A program made the translations under genes and the position numbers. 13,274 nt of DNA from JBBSEZ01 sp038239195 (lineage in GTDB: Bacteria; Planctomycetota; Planctomycetia; Gemmatales; Gemmataceae). Of this stretch, positions 1-7,012 are shown in pieces. The stretch is taken from positions 1 through 13,274 of the forward strand of contig JBBSEZ010000279.1 in assembly GCA_038239195.1 (NCBI GenBank), in the 5' to 3' direction. Under the pieces are notes generated by a model. It worked only from the letters and a program-made list of their open reading frames with translations. It was not told the DNA's origin and made no database searches. The first letter of the stretch is position 1; every line of letters begins with the position of its first letter.

Positions 1-82
1 CCCCCCCCGGGGACCCCCCCGAACCCCTCTCGGGTGGCCCCCAAACCATCCCGCCCCGCGCCGATAACCGGGACCGTCCACC

Positions 83-119
83 TGGTCGCGCCTCGACCAC
101 TCTGGTCGTCGCGCGACCA
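83..119. promoter_or_regulatory. Twin 17-bp palindromes, operator-like
   Basis: Two copies of TGGTCG-N5-CGACCA lie at 83-99 and 103-119, with dyad centres exactly 20 bp apart, about two helical turns. Every half-site is a perfect match, while the five-base centres differ (CGCCT and TCGCG). The whole block also folds as a hairpin: a 9-bp outer stem, a 2x2 internal loop and a 6-bp inner stem. Paired dyads two turns apart upstream of an operon are typical of cooperative repressor or activator sites. The block lies about 146 bp before the first efflux gene. The binding protein is unknown and none is encoded nearby; a terminator hairpin of an upstream gene is the alternative, but no T-tract follows. 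Confidence 0.5.
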
Positions 120-264
120 CCCTGCGCTAACCCTCGCGCGCCACCATATCGCCCATCCCCTTGCCCGACAGCCGCTTGCGGCGCTCGCCGTTCCTTCGCG
201 TCTCGCGGCACGGAGATTGCTCTCCCTCTCCCATCTCACAAATACCATTCGGAGGGGCGGGACC

Positions 265-2304
265 ATGAGCGAGGCGACGATTCTGCTCGTGGACGATGAC
301 GAAGTGCTCGGGCAGGTGCTCCAGCGCGTGCTGTCGCGCCAGGGCCGCAACGTCGTGCAGGCGGGGACCGTGGACCAGGCGCTGCGCCTGGCCCGCGAGC
401 ACCGCCCCAACCTCGGCCTGCTCGACCTGTGCCTGCCCGACGGCGACGGGGTCGATCTCGCCGCCCGGCTCGAGGCCGAGGTGGGGCGCTTTCCGCTCAT
501 CCTGATGACCGCCTATCCGTTGCGGCTGCGCGACCACCCCGAACTGGCCCGCCAGTTCTCGTCCGTGCTCACCAAGCCCCTCAACCTCGAAGAACTGCGC
601 AGCGCCGTCGAGACCGCCCTCGGCAATGCCCCCGCTCCGGTCGAGGCCCCCTCCGCTTCGCCCGCCGAGGGGCCGCGCTTCGATCCCGCAAAGGCCGCGC
701 TCGCACCGCGTGCGCCGGCCCCGGCCGCGCCGGAGGCTGCCGCGCCGCCGGAGTTGGTCCACGCCGGGGCCGCCCCGGAAGGCGCTCCCGAAGAGCGCCG
801 CCGGCCCCGGTTGATACCTGCCCTGCTCGGGCTGGGCATCCTCCTCATTGGCCTGCTGCTGGTGCTCCCCGTCCTCGGCGTGCCCGGCATTCCCAACGTG
901 CTTCATCTGCTCGCCGAGAAGCCGAAAGACGCGGCGGCCTCCGGCCCCAGTTCGGTCCGCATGGTGAAGGGAAAGGCGGACACCTTCGACCTCGACCCGG
1001 ACACCGTGAAAGAGTTGCAGGTCCGGCTCGCCGAGAGCCCCGTGGCCGAGAAGGCGCTGCCGCGCTTGCTCGAGATGTCGGGCTCGCTGGCGTTCAACCC
1101 CAATCGCCTGGCCAAGATCCAGGCGCGCTTCCAGGGCGAGGTAGTCGAGCTGGGCACCAACGAAATTCGCGAGCTGGCCCCCGGCGGGACCACCGAGCCC
1201 TCGCGCCCGCTGAACTACGGCGACCGCGTGTTCAAGGGCCAGCTCCTCGCCGTCGTCTGGAGCAAGGATCTCGGCGAGAAGAAGAGCGAACTGGTCGATA
1301 GCCTCGTCAAGCTCCACCTCGACGAAGAGAACCTCAAGCGCTTCGAGGATGCGGCCGACTCGGTCCCCGAGGCGGTCATCCGCGGGGCGCGCAGCGCCGT
1401 CTCCGGCGACCTGAACGCCATCGCTCGTGGCCGCCAAACCCTGCGCACCTGGCGCGTCGAGGAAAAGGAGATCAAGGAGGTCGAGGCGCAGGCCGCGCGC
1501 ATCATCGCCAGCAAGACCAAGCGCGACCTCGACAAGCTCGACAAGAACGACGGCAACAAGAACAAGTGGGCGCGGGTCGAGGTGCGCGCCCCGTTCGATG
1601 GCGTCATCGTCGAGAAGAACGTCACCATCAACGCCATCATCGACACCACGTTCGACCTCTACAAGCTCGCCGACATGGGCAAGCTCGCCGTCTTCGCCAA
1701 CGCCTACGAGGAAGACCTGCGCTTGCTGCAAGACGAGCAGGCCCGCCGGCTCCCCGAGCGCGTGCCCTGGCGCCTCCACCTGACGGCCGACTCCTCGCGC
1801 AAGCCCCTCAAGGGCCTCGGCAAGGACGGGCAAACGGAGATCGACCGCATCGGCTACATCGTCGATCCCAATCAGCACACCAACCTCGTGATCGGCCTGG
1901 CCAACAACGCCGACGGACGCATGCGCGTCGGCCAGTTCGTCACGGCCAGCGTCCGCCTGCCGCCCCCCCTTGGGGTGGTTTCCGTGCCCAGCTCCGCCCT
2001 GGTCGAGGACGGCAAGGAGAGCGCCCTGTTCGTCCAGGCCGACCCCAAGAAGCCGCGCTACACGCTCAAGCGGGTGGTCGTCACGCACCGCTTCCAGGAC
2101 ATGGCCTACGTGCGCAGCCAGTTGAGCGCCGAGCAAAAGAAGGCGGGCCTGAGCGAGGTCAAGCCGGGCGAGTGGCTCGTCACCGGTGGGGCCATCGAGC
2201 TCAAGGCGGCGATGGAGGAAGTGCAGGCCAAGGCGAAGGCCAAGGAGCGCGAGAAGAAGGAGAAAGAGGACAAGGAGAAGGTCAAGGGCAAGAAGGGCAA
2301 GTGA
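265..2304 (+). CDS. RND efflux periplasmic adaptor (membrane fusion protein) with N-terminal receiver domain
   Basis: This 679-residue protein joins two modules in one frame. Residues 1-119 are a response-regulator receiver domain with all key residues: acidic D10-D12, phospho-acceptor D54 (in LLDLCLP), T82 and K104 followed by proline. An Ala/Pro-rich linker (121-175) leads to ERRRPR and a membrane segment at about 183-206, so by the positive-inside rule the receiver is cytoplasmic. The remainder is an RND adaptor: first half of the barrel-sandwich domain near 273-300, a helical hairpin at about 336-432, second half at 437-450 (RVEVRAPFDGVIVEK), beta-barrel and membrane-proximal parts, then a Lys/Glu-rich tail from about 652. 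ATG 265 is chosen because GGAGGGG lies just upstream and the 77 residues of open frame before it look non-coding. The pump gene begins 31 nt downstream. Adaptor identity is firm; phospho-control of efflux is inference. Confidence 0.88.
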   Translation: MSEATILLVDDDEVLGQVLQRVLSRQGRNVVQAGTVDQALRLAREHRPNLGLLDLCLPDGDGVDLAARLEAEVGRFPLILMTAYPLRLRDHPELARQFSSVLTKPLNLEELRSAVETALGNAPAPVEAPSASPAEGPRFDPAKAALAPRAPAPAAPEAAAPPELVHAGAAPEGAPEERRRPRLIPALLGLGILLIGLLLVLPVLGVPGIPNVLHLLAEKPKDAAASGPSSVRMVKGKADTFDLDPDTVKELQVRLAESPVAEKALPRLLEMSGSLAFNPNRLAKIQARFQGEVVELGTNEIRELAPGGTTEPSRPLNYGDRVFKGQLLAVVWSKDLGEKKSELVDSLVKLHLDEENLKRFEDAADSVPEAVIRGARSAVSGDLNAIARGRQTLRTWRVEEKEIKEVEAQAARIIASKTKRDLDKLDKNDGNKNKWARVEVRAPFDGVIVEKNVTINAIIDTTFDLYKLADMGKLAVFANAYEEDLRLLQDEQARRLPERVPWRLHLTADSSRKPLKGLGKDGQTEIDRIGYIVDPNQHTNLVIGLANNADGRMRVGQFVTASVRLPPPLGVVSVPSSALVEDGKESALFVQADPKKPRYTLKRVVVTHRFQDMAYVRSQLSAEQKKAGLSEVKPGEWLVTGGAIELKAAMEEVQAKAKAKEREKKEKEDKEKVKGKKGK

Positions 2305-2335
2305 CTCGATTCCGGCGAGCCGCGAGAGGGCAGTC

Positions 2336-5300
2336 ATGGTACGCAAGCTGATCGAGTGGGCCGTCAACAACCCCCTGATCGTGGTGCTGCTGGCCCTAAC
2401 CTTGGCCGGGGCGGGCTCCTATTCCTTCCTCAAGGTCAACGTCGAGGCCTATCCCGACCCGGCGCCCGCCATCATCGAGGTGATCGCCCAGTACCCGGGG
2501 GCCTCCGCCGAGGAGGTCGAGCGCCTGGTCACCATCCCCCTCGAGGTGACCCTGGCCGGCATGCCCCACCTGACCAACACGCGCACCAAGTCGCTCGCCG
2601 GCCTGTGCCACCTCCGCAACCAGTTCGAGTACGGCGTCGATTACTTCGTCGCCCGCCAGGAGGTCATCAACCGCCTCGCCATGCTCCAGGGCCTGCCCAC
2701 GGGGGTAAACCCGCAGATCTCGCCGTTCACCCCCACCGGCGAGCTCGTCCGCTATACGCTCACCAACCCCCGGGCGCCCGACGACTCGGAAATCTACACC
2801 CTCCACAGGTCAGTCCTCGTCGGGCAACATGATGACAAGGCACGGCCCCGGGCGCCCGACGACTCGGAAATCTACACCCTCCACGACCTCAAGTCTCTGC
2901 AAGACGTGACGCTCGACCGCGAGTTCCGCCGCCTGCCGCGCATCGCCGGCCTGACCAGCTTCGGCGGGATGGTCAAGCGCTACGAGGTAATGCCCGACCC
3001 GGAGCAGTTGAAGCGCTACGGCATCACCTTGCAGCAGTTGCAGAACGCCATCAGCAACAGCAACCAGAACGTCGGCGCCGGCTACCTCAACCAGGGCGGG
3101 ACGGCCCTGAACGTGCGCGGCATCGGGCTGTTCGGGCGCGGGCTCGACCCGCTCCAGCTCGTCATGATCGACCGCAACGCGCGCGTGGCCAACGCCGGCA
3201 TCCGGCGGGCGGAGCAATCGCGCGTCGAGGAGATCCGCGAGATCGTGGTTGCCTCGGTCAACAACGTCCCCGTGCGAGTGCGCGACCTGGTAGTGGCGCG
3301 CACGCCATCCGGGTACGCCGAAGGAGTCGTCGTGGGCGCCCTGCCGCGCCTCGGCAAGGTGAGCGTGAGCCGCCCGCTCAAGGACGCCGAGGGCAAGGAC
3401 GTCCGCGACGAGAACGACAACGTCGTCTTCGTCGATCAGGAGGACACCATCCAGGGCATCGTGCTCATGCGCAAGAACGAGCACACCCTGCCGTCGCTGG
3501 AGAAGGTCAAGGACAAGATCAAGGAGCTGAACACCACCAAGGGCGCCATGCTGCCCGGCGTCGAGATGCAGCTCCACTTCGACCTGAGTGGGCTGCTCAC
3601 CGTCACCCGCGAGACAGTGCGGGAAAACCTGATCGTCGGCATGGTGCTCGTGACGGTCATCCTGCTGATGTTCCTCAGCAACGTGCGCAGCGCCTTGATC
3701 GTGGCCGTCAACATCCCGCTGGCCCTGGTGTTCGCGTTCTCGGTGCTGTTCGTGCGCGGCAAGTCGGCCAACCTGCTCTCCATCGGGGCCGTCGATTTTG
3801 GCATCATCGTCGATAGCTCGGTCATCATGGTCGAGAACATCTACCGCCACATCAGCTCGGGCGAGAACAGCGACCTGCCGCTCAAGGATCGCATCATCCA
3901 CGCCTGCCACGAGGTCGAGCGCCCGCTGCTGTTCTCCACGGCCATCATGGTGTGTGCGTTCATCCCGCTGTTCACGATGCAGGGCCCGGAAGGGCAGATC
4001 TTCGGCCCGATGGCGGAGACGTATGCCTTCGCGCTGGGCGGGGCGCTCTTGCTGGCCCTGACCGTGGCGCCGGTGCTGTGCCTGCTGTTTTTCCGCAATC
4101 TCAAGCCAGCGCCCGACAACTTCATGGTCCGCTACCTGAAGCGCGGCTACCTGCGTAACCTCGAGCGCTGCCTGGACCACCGCATTCTGACCCTGGTGTT
4201 CTTCTGCACGCTGACCGTCGTCACCCTGGTGGCGCTGACTTTCCTGGGCCGGGAATTCATGCCCGAGCTGGAGGAAGGCAACCTGTACGTCCGCGGCACC
4301 TTCCCCGTCAACATTTCGCTCAACGAGGCGGGCGACAAGGCGCGGTCGGCCCGGGCGATCATGCGCAAGTACCCGGAGGTGGCGCTGGTACAGTCGCAGG
4401 TCGGCCGGCCCGACGACGGCACCGACCCGTGCGGGTTCTATAACGTCGAGTTCTCGATCCCGCTGCGCCCGGAAGATGACTGGCCCGCCAAGGTCGAGCG
4501 GAAGGGCTGGCGGGGGTGGGTGGCGGGCTGGGCGCCCTGGCTGCTCAGCCCCACGCGCGCCCGCACCAAGCCCGAGCTCATCAAGGCGATGAACAAGGAG
4601 CTCGACGATTCGCTCCCGGGCGTCGATTGGAACTTCTCGCAGTACATCCGCGACAACGTGATGGAATCGCTCTCGGGGGTCAAGGGCGACAACAGCGTCA
4701 AGCTCATCGGCCCCGACCTCGATGAGTTGGAGCGCCTGGCCGAGGAGACCAAGGCGATCCTGGACCACGTCCCCGGCGTCAAGAACGTCGGCATCTTCCG
4801 CATCAAGGGCCAGCCCAACCTCGAGTTCACCGTCGATAAGGACAAGTGCCAGCGCTGGAACGTCAGCGTCAAGGACGTGCAGAACGCCATCCAGATCGCC
4901 GTGGGCGGGCAGGCGTTCTCGACCATGATCGAAGGCGAGCGGACGTTCGACATCAGCCTGCGCTGGCCGGAGCACCTGCGCGGCAACGAGCAGGCGATCC
5001 TCCAACTGCCGATCGACCTGGGCGGGAACACCGTGATGGCGAACAACCAGCCGGGCCTCCCCGCCACGTCGGTCAGCGGTTCGGGCACCGGCACGTCCCC
5101 CACGGGGACGAGCCAGGAATTGCCCACGTTGCCCGGCAGCAAGTTGAACACCTCCTACAACAACAGCCCCAGCACCCCCCGGCTGCACCTGCGCGACCTG
5201 GTAACGAAGGTCAACGGCAAGGGGCAGGTCCCCAAGGAGGCCGTGCAGGAGGCGCGGGCGCGGGGCAAGCTGACGCCCGGGGAGATCTTCGTCGAGACGG

Positions 5301-6088
5301 GCGTGCGCGTTCAGACGCCGGGGGAGATCGCCGGCAAGACGGGCGTGATGGACGACCAGCTCGACGACCGCTGGTCGTACCTCCGCACGGGCGCCTCGAC
5401 GATTTATCGCGAGCAGGGCAAGCGCCTGATTGCCATCAAGTTCAGCGTGTCGCCCGACCGCGACCTGGCCAGCGCCGTGGCGGAGGCCCAGGAGAAGGTC
5501 CAGCCGCTGGTCCCCACCGGCTACCGCGCCGAGTGGAGCGGCGAGTTCGAGCAGATGCAGAAGGCGGAGGGGCGGCTGATGTACATCATCCCCATCTCGC
5601 TGGCGCTCATCTTTGGACTGCTCTACCTGTCCTTCCACAACGTGCTCGACGCGGTCGTGGTGCTGTCCAACGTGGCGGCCCTGTCGCTGGGCGGGATCTG
5701 GGGGCTGCTGCTGACGGGCAACCACTTCAGCATCTCGGCGGCGGTCGGCTTCATCTCGATCTTCGGCGTGGCCATCATGGACGGGCTGCTACTGATCTCC
5801 TACTTCAACCACATGCGCGCCAGCGGCCTGCCGGTGCGCGAGGCGATCATGCAGGGCGCCGAGAAGCGCGTGCGGCCGGTGATGATGACGGCCCTGACGG
5901 CCATCTTCGGCCTGCTGCCGGCGGCGCTCTCGACGCGCATCGGCTCGGAGACGCAGCGGCCCCTGGCGATCGTGGTGGTGGGCGGCATGATCTCGACGCT
6001 GTTCCTGACGCGCTACCTGATGCCGGTGCTCTACAGCTTCTACGGCCACCGCGAACCGCCGCACGGCGCGGGGGGGATGGCGCATTGA
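2336..6088 (+). CDS. RND efflux pump, heavy-metal (CzcA/CusA-like) family
   Basis: This is a 1250-residue inner-membrane proton antiporter that would export substrates through the adaptor encoded just upstream. Its HME-subfamily marks include the TM4 pattern with D487, D493 and E500 (DFGIIVDSSVIMVEN), charged residues linked to proton relay in CzcA, and FMPELEEGN at 641-649 at the start of the second periplasmic half. TM1 is near residues 8-30, and a C-terminal helix bundle begins around residue 1083. It is roughly 200 residues longer than usual family members. The extra length is in periplasmic loops, including a Ser/Thr/Gly-rich stretch near 913-945 and an insertion near 955-1020. Residues 145-183 contain an in-frame duplication (separate entry). 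ATG 2336 follows GAGAGGG by five bases; longer open frame upstream overlaps the adaptor and is Arg-rich. Metal specificity cannot be read from sequence; the paired adaptor supports an efflux role. Confidence 0.92.
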   Translation: MVRKLIEWAVNNPLIVVLLALTLAGAGSYSFLKVNVEAYPDPAPAIIEVIAQYPGASAEEVERLVTIPLEVTLAGMPHLTNTRTKSLAGLCHLRNQFEYGVDYFVARQEVINRLAMLQGLPTGVNPQISPFTPTGELVRYTLTNPRAPDDSEIYTLHRSVLVGQHDDKARPRAPDDSEIYTLHDLKSLQDVTLDREFRRLPRIAGLTSFGGMVKRYEVMPDPEQLKRYGITLQQLQNAISNSNQNVGAGYLNQGGTALNVRGIGLFGRGLDPLQLVMIDRNARVANAGIRRAEQSRVEEIREIVVASVNNVPVRVRDLVVARTPSGYAEGVVVGALPRLGKVSVSRPLKDAEGKDVRDENDNVVFVDQEDTIQGIVLMRKNEHTLPSLEKVKDKIKELNTTKGAMLPGVEMQLHFDLSGLLTVTRETVRENLIVGMVLVTVILLMFLSNVRSALIVAVNIPLALVFAFSVLFVRGKSANLLSIGAVDFGIIVDSSVIMVENIYRHISSGENSDLPLKDRIIHACHEVERPLLFSTAIMVCAFIPLFTMQGPEGQIFGPMAETYAFALGGALLLALTVAPVLCLLFFRNLKPAPDNFMVRYLKRGYLRNLERCLDHRILTLVFFCTLTVVTLVALTFLGREFMPELEEGNLYVRGTFPVNISLNEAGDKARSARAIMRKYPEVALVQSQVGRPDDGTDPCGFYNVEFSIPLRPEDDWPAKVERKGWRGWVAGWAPWLLSPTRARTKPELIKAMNKELDDSLPGVDWNFSQYIRDNVMESLSGVKGDNSVKLIGPDLDELERLAEETKAILDHVPGVKNVGIFRIKGQPNLEFTVDKDKCQRWNVSVKDVQNAIQIAVGGQAFSTMIEGERTFDISLRWPEHLRGNEQAILQLPIDLGGNTVMANNQPGLPATSVSGSGTGTSPTGTSQELPTLPGSKLNTSYNNSPSTPRLHLRDLVTKVNGKGQVPKEAVQEARARGKLTPGEIFVETGVRVQTPGEIAGKTGVMDDQLDDRWSYLRTGASTIYREQGKRLIAIKFSVSPDRDLASAVAEAQEKVQPLVPTGYRAEWSGEFEQMQKAEGRLMYIIPISLALIFGLLYLSFHNVLDAVVVLSNVAALSLGGIWGLLLTGNHFSISAAVGFISIFGVAIMDGLLLISYFNHMRASGLPVREAIMQGAEKRVRPVMMTALTAIFGLLPAALSTRIGSETQRPLAIVVVGGMISTLFLTRYLMPVLYSFYGHREPPHGAGGMAH
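2768..2884 (+). repeat. 39-bp direct repeat around a 39-bp insert, inside the pump gene
   Basis: An identical 39-bp segment occurs at 2768-2806 and 2846-2884, separated by 39 bp of unrelated sequence (2807-2845). Everything is a multiple of three, so the frame stays open: residues 145-157 are repeated as 171-183, with 13 new residues (RSVLVGQHDDKAR) between. Removing one copy plus the insert restores the normal run from IYTLH to DLKSLQD seen in related pumps. The identity at every third base points to a recent event. An assembly artefact is possible. Confidence 0.9.
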
Positions 6089-6169
6089 GCGAGAACGGAC
6101 GCTCGATCGTGCTCCAGCGCCTTCTCCCGGTCGTTCGGCGGCGCGAGCATTCCGGATGGTTGCGGCCCG

Positions 6170-6198
6170 TTGCACATTGCTTGGCCGACAGATACGCT
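6170..6198 (+). promoter_or_regulatory. Weak sigma70-like promoter candidate before hicB
   Basis: TTGCAC (6170-6175) and TACGCT (6193-6198) are spaced by exactly 17 bp, about 47 bp upstream of the hicB-like start codon. Each box matches the consensus at only three of six bases, so this rests mainly on spacing and position. Confidence 0.2.
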
Positions 6199-6244
6199 AT
6201 CTCGGTGGGGGAACAGCAACGTCGGCAGGTCCGAGGAGGCCCTC

Positions 6245-6460
6245 ATGAGCCGCGAGTTCAGTGTGGTCATCGAGCGCGACGAGGAAGGGCAATACGTCGC
6301 CTCCGTCCCGGCACTCCCCGGTTGCCATACCCAGGCGCGTTCGCTCGATGAACTGATGGACCGGGTGCGGGAGGCGATCGCCTTGTGCCTGGAGGTCAAG
6401 ACCGAGGAGACCGGCAGACTGGAGTTCGTCGGCGTCCAGCGAGTGAGTGTCCCGGCATGA
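6245..6460 (+). CDS. hicB: HicB-family antitoxin-like protein
   Basis: This 71-residue protein matches the HicB N-terminal fold throughout: a beta-strand start (REFSVVIERDEEGQYVASV), the family's P-x-LPGCHTQ turn at residues 22-30, then a helix (SLDELMDRVREAIALCLE). There is no added DNA-binding domain at the C-terminus, as in the short HicB type. In HicAB modules HicB neutralises HicA, an mRNA-cleaving toxin. GAGGAGG lies five bases before ATG 6245, a strong ribosome site that decides against the longer frame from 6170. The stop overlaps an ATG (ATGA), as in coupled toxin-antitoxin pairs, but the following frame is only 27 codons and is no intact HicA. It may be an orphan antitoxin or a regulator of another process. 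Confidence 0.82.
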   Translation: MSREFSVVIERDEEGQYVASVPALPGCHTQARSLDELMDRVREAIALCLEVKTEETGRLEFVGVQRVSVPA

Positions 6461-6540
6461 GCGGTAACGACCTGGCTTCCTCGTTCGCCTCGATGCAGGG
6501 GGAAGCGGCGTTGTACGATCGGAAAGAGAGGCCCGCCTGA
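6457..6540 (+). pseudogene. Possible hicA remnant (27 codons)
   Basis: This 27-codon frame starts at the ATGA overlap with hicB, the usual position of a coupled hicA. Its start (MSGNDLASSFASMQGEAALYD) loosely resembles the HicA N-terminus, in which a Ser-Gly turn precedes a helix with a Phe-Ala-Ser-like stretch. The diagnostic Gly-Ser-His motif and the rest of a 60-80-residue toxin are absent here and in the neighbouring frames up to 6588. It is therefore either a decayed toxin gene or a chance short frame; the similarity is weak. Confidence 0.3.
6511..6519 (+). promoter_or_regulatory. Extended -10-like box TTGTACGAT
   Basis: TACGAT at 6514-6519 is preceded by TTG and lies 70 bp before the 117-residue protein's ATG. 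No clear -35 box is visible. It resembles similar boxes at 8054-8062 and 9950-9958. Confidence 0.25.
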
Positions 6541-6588
6541 AGAGGATGATTGTTCGGCCCCGAATCAGGAAAGCGAGAGGCCCCAACC

Positions 6589-6942
6589 ATGAACGAAAAG
6601 GCCGAAGATTATCGAGAAGCGGCTCAGGAGGCCCTGGAGCAGGCCAAAACGCTGGCCGGCATGGGGACCATGAGCGACCGGGAGTTCCTCGAGAGCATGG
6701 CCCGCTGCGACCGCCTCGTCGATCACGAGGACAACTGCGGCCACTGCGGAATGCAGATCGTCCAGGCCCAGACCGCCCGCGACTTGCTGGCCGAGGGCGA
6801 AATCCTGGACGGGATCGCCAAGTGGAGCGCCGAGTCCACCCGGCGCTGGCGAGAGACGAAATACTTTTTGCTGTACCAGGCGGAGCAGGCCGCGGGGCGC
6901 GACCCGCACCTCGCCTTTGAGGAACGCGGATGGGAAATGTAG
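6589..6942 (+). CDS. Small protein of unknown function with a CGHC motif
   Basis: I do not recognise this 117-residue protein. It is soluble and mostly helical and charged. Two helices (residues 5-45) flank a single CGHC motif at about 50-53 (EDNCGHCGMQIVQAQ). That motif could be half of a metal site or a redox pair; no thioredoxin fold is visible around it. There is no signal peptide or membrane segment. ATG 6589 is preceded by GAGAGG at a usable eight-base distance; the frame extends 13 codons further upstream to ATG 6550, but that start lacks a comparable site. It lies between hicB and the HEAT-repeat gene (70-bp gap) and may be transcribed with the latter. Base composition and frame bias fit its neighbours, so it is probably a real gene. 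Confidence 0.65.
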   Translation: MNEKAEDYREAAQEALEQAKTLAGMGTMSDREFLESMARCDRLVDHEDNCGHCGMQIVQAQTARDLLAEGEILDGIAKWSAESTRRWRETKYFLLYQAEQAAGRDPHLAFEERGWEM

Positions 6943-7012
6943 CGAAGGGGCCCGCTCGCGCCCGGGGCCTCGCGTCGGACCGGGCCGGCCGCCGGAGGCG
7001 ACGTCTCAACCC

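Noticed and set aside
34..264. 77-codon N-terminal extension of the adaptor
   Set aside because: It lacks receiver-type sequence, crosses the twin palindromes and has no ribosome site, whereas ATG 265 follows GGAGGGG.
2186..2335. 50-codon N-terminal extension of the pump
   Set aside because: It is Arg-rich and lies over the adaptor's Lys/Glu tail; the normal RND start (short leader before TM1) fits ATG 2336.
127..2370. 747-codon open frame on the minus strand across the adaptor gene
   Set aside because: It mirrors the adaptor codons; its Leu/Gly/Arg/Asp-biased translation has no recognisable domain. High GC leaves long antisense frames open.
2807..2845. The 39-bp insert as a degraded copy of the preceding pump sequence
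   Set aside because: Aligning it with 2729-2767 gives only a shared CTCGTC and scattered bases; it appears unrelated.
2810..5725. 971-codon minus-strand frame opposite the pump
   Set aside because: Antisense shadow rich in His/Asp/Gln/Val with no motif; the plus-strand product is an unmistakable RND pump.
4846..6351. 501-codon plus-strand frame overlapping the pump's 3' end
   Set aside because: It is the pump sequence in the wrong frame (Arg/Gly/Ala/Pro-rich) and runs into hicB; no ribosome site.
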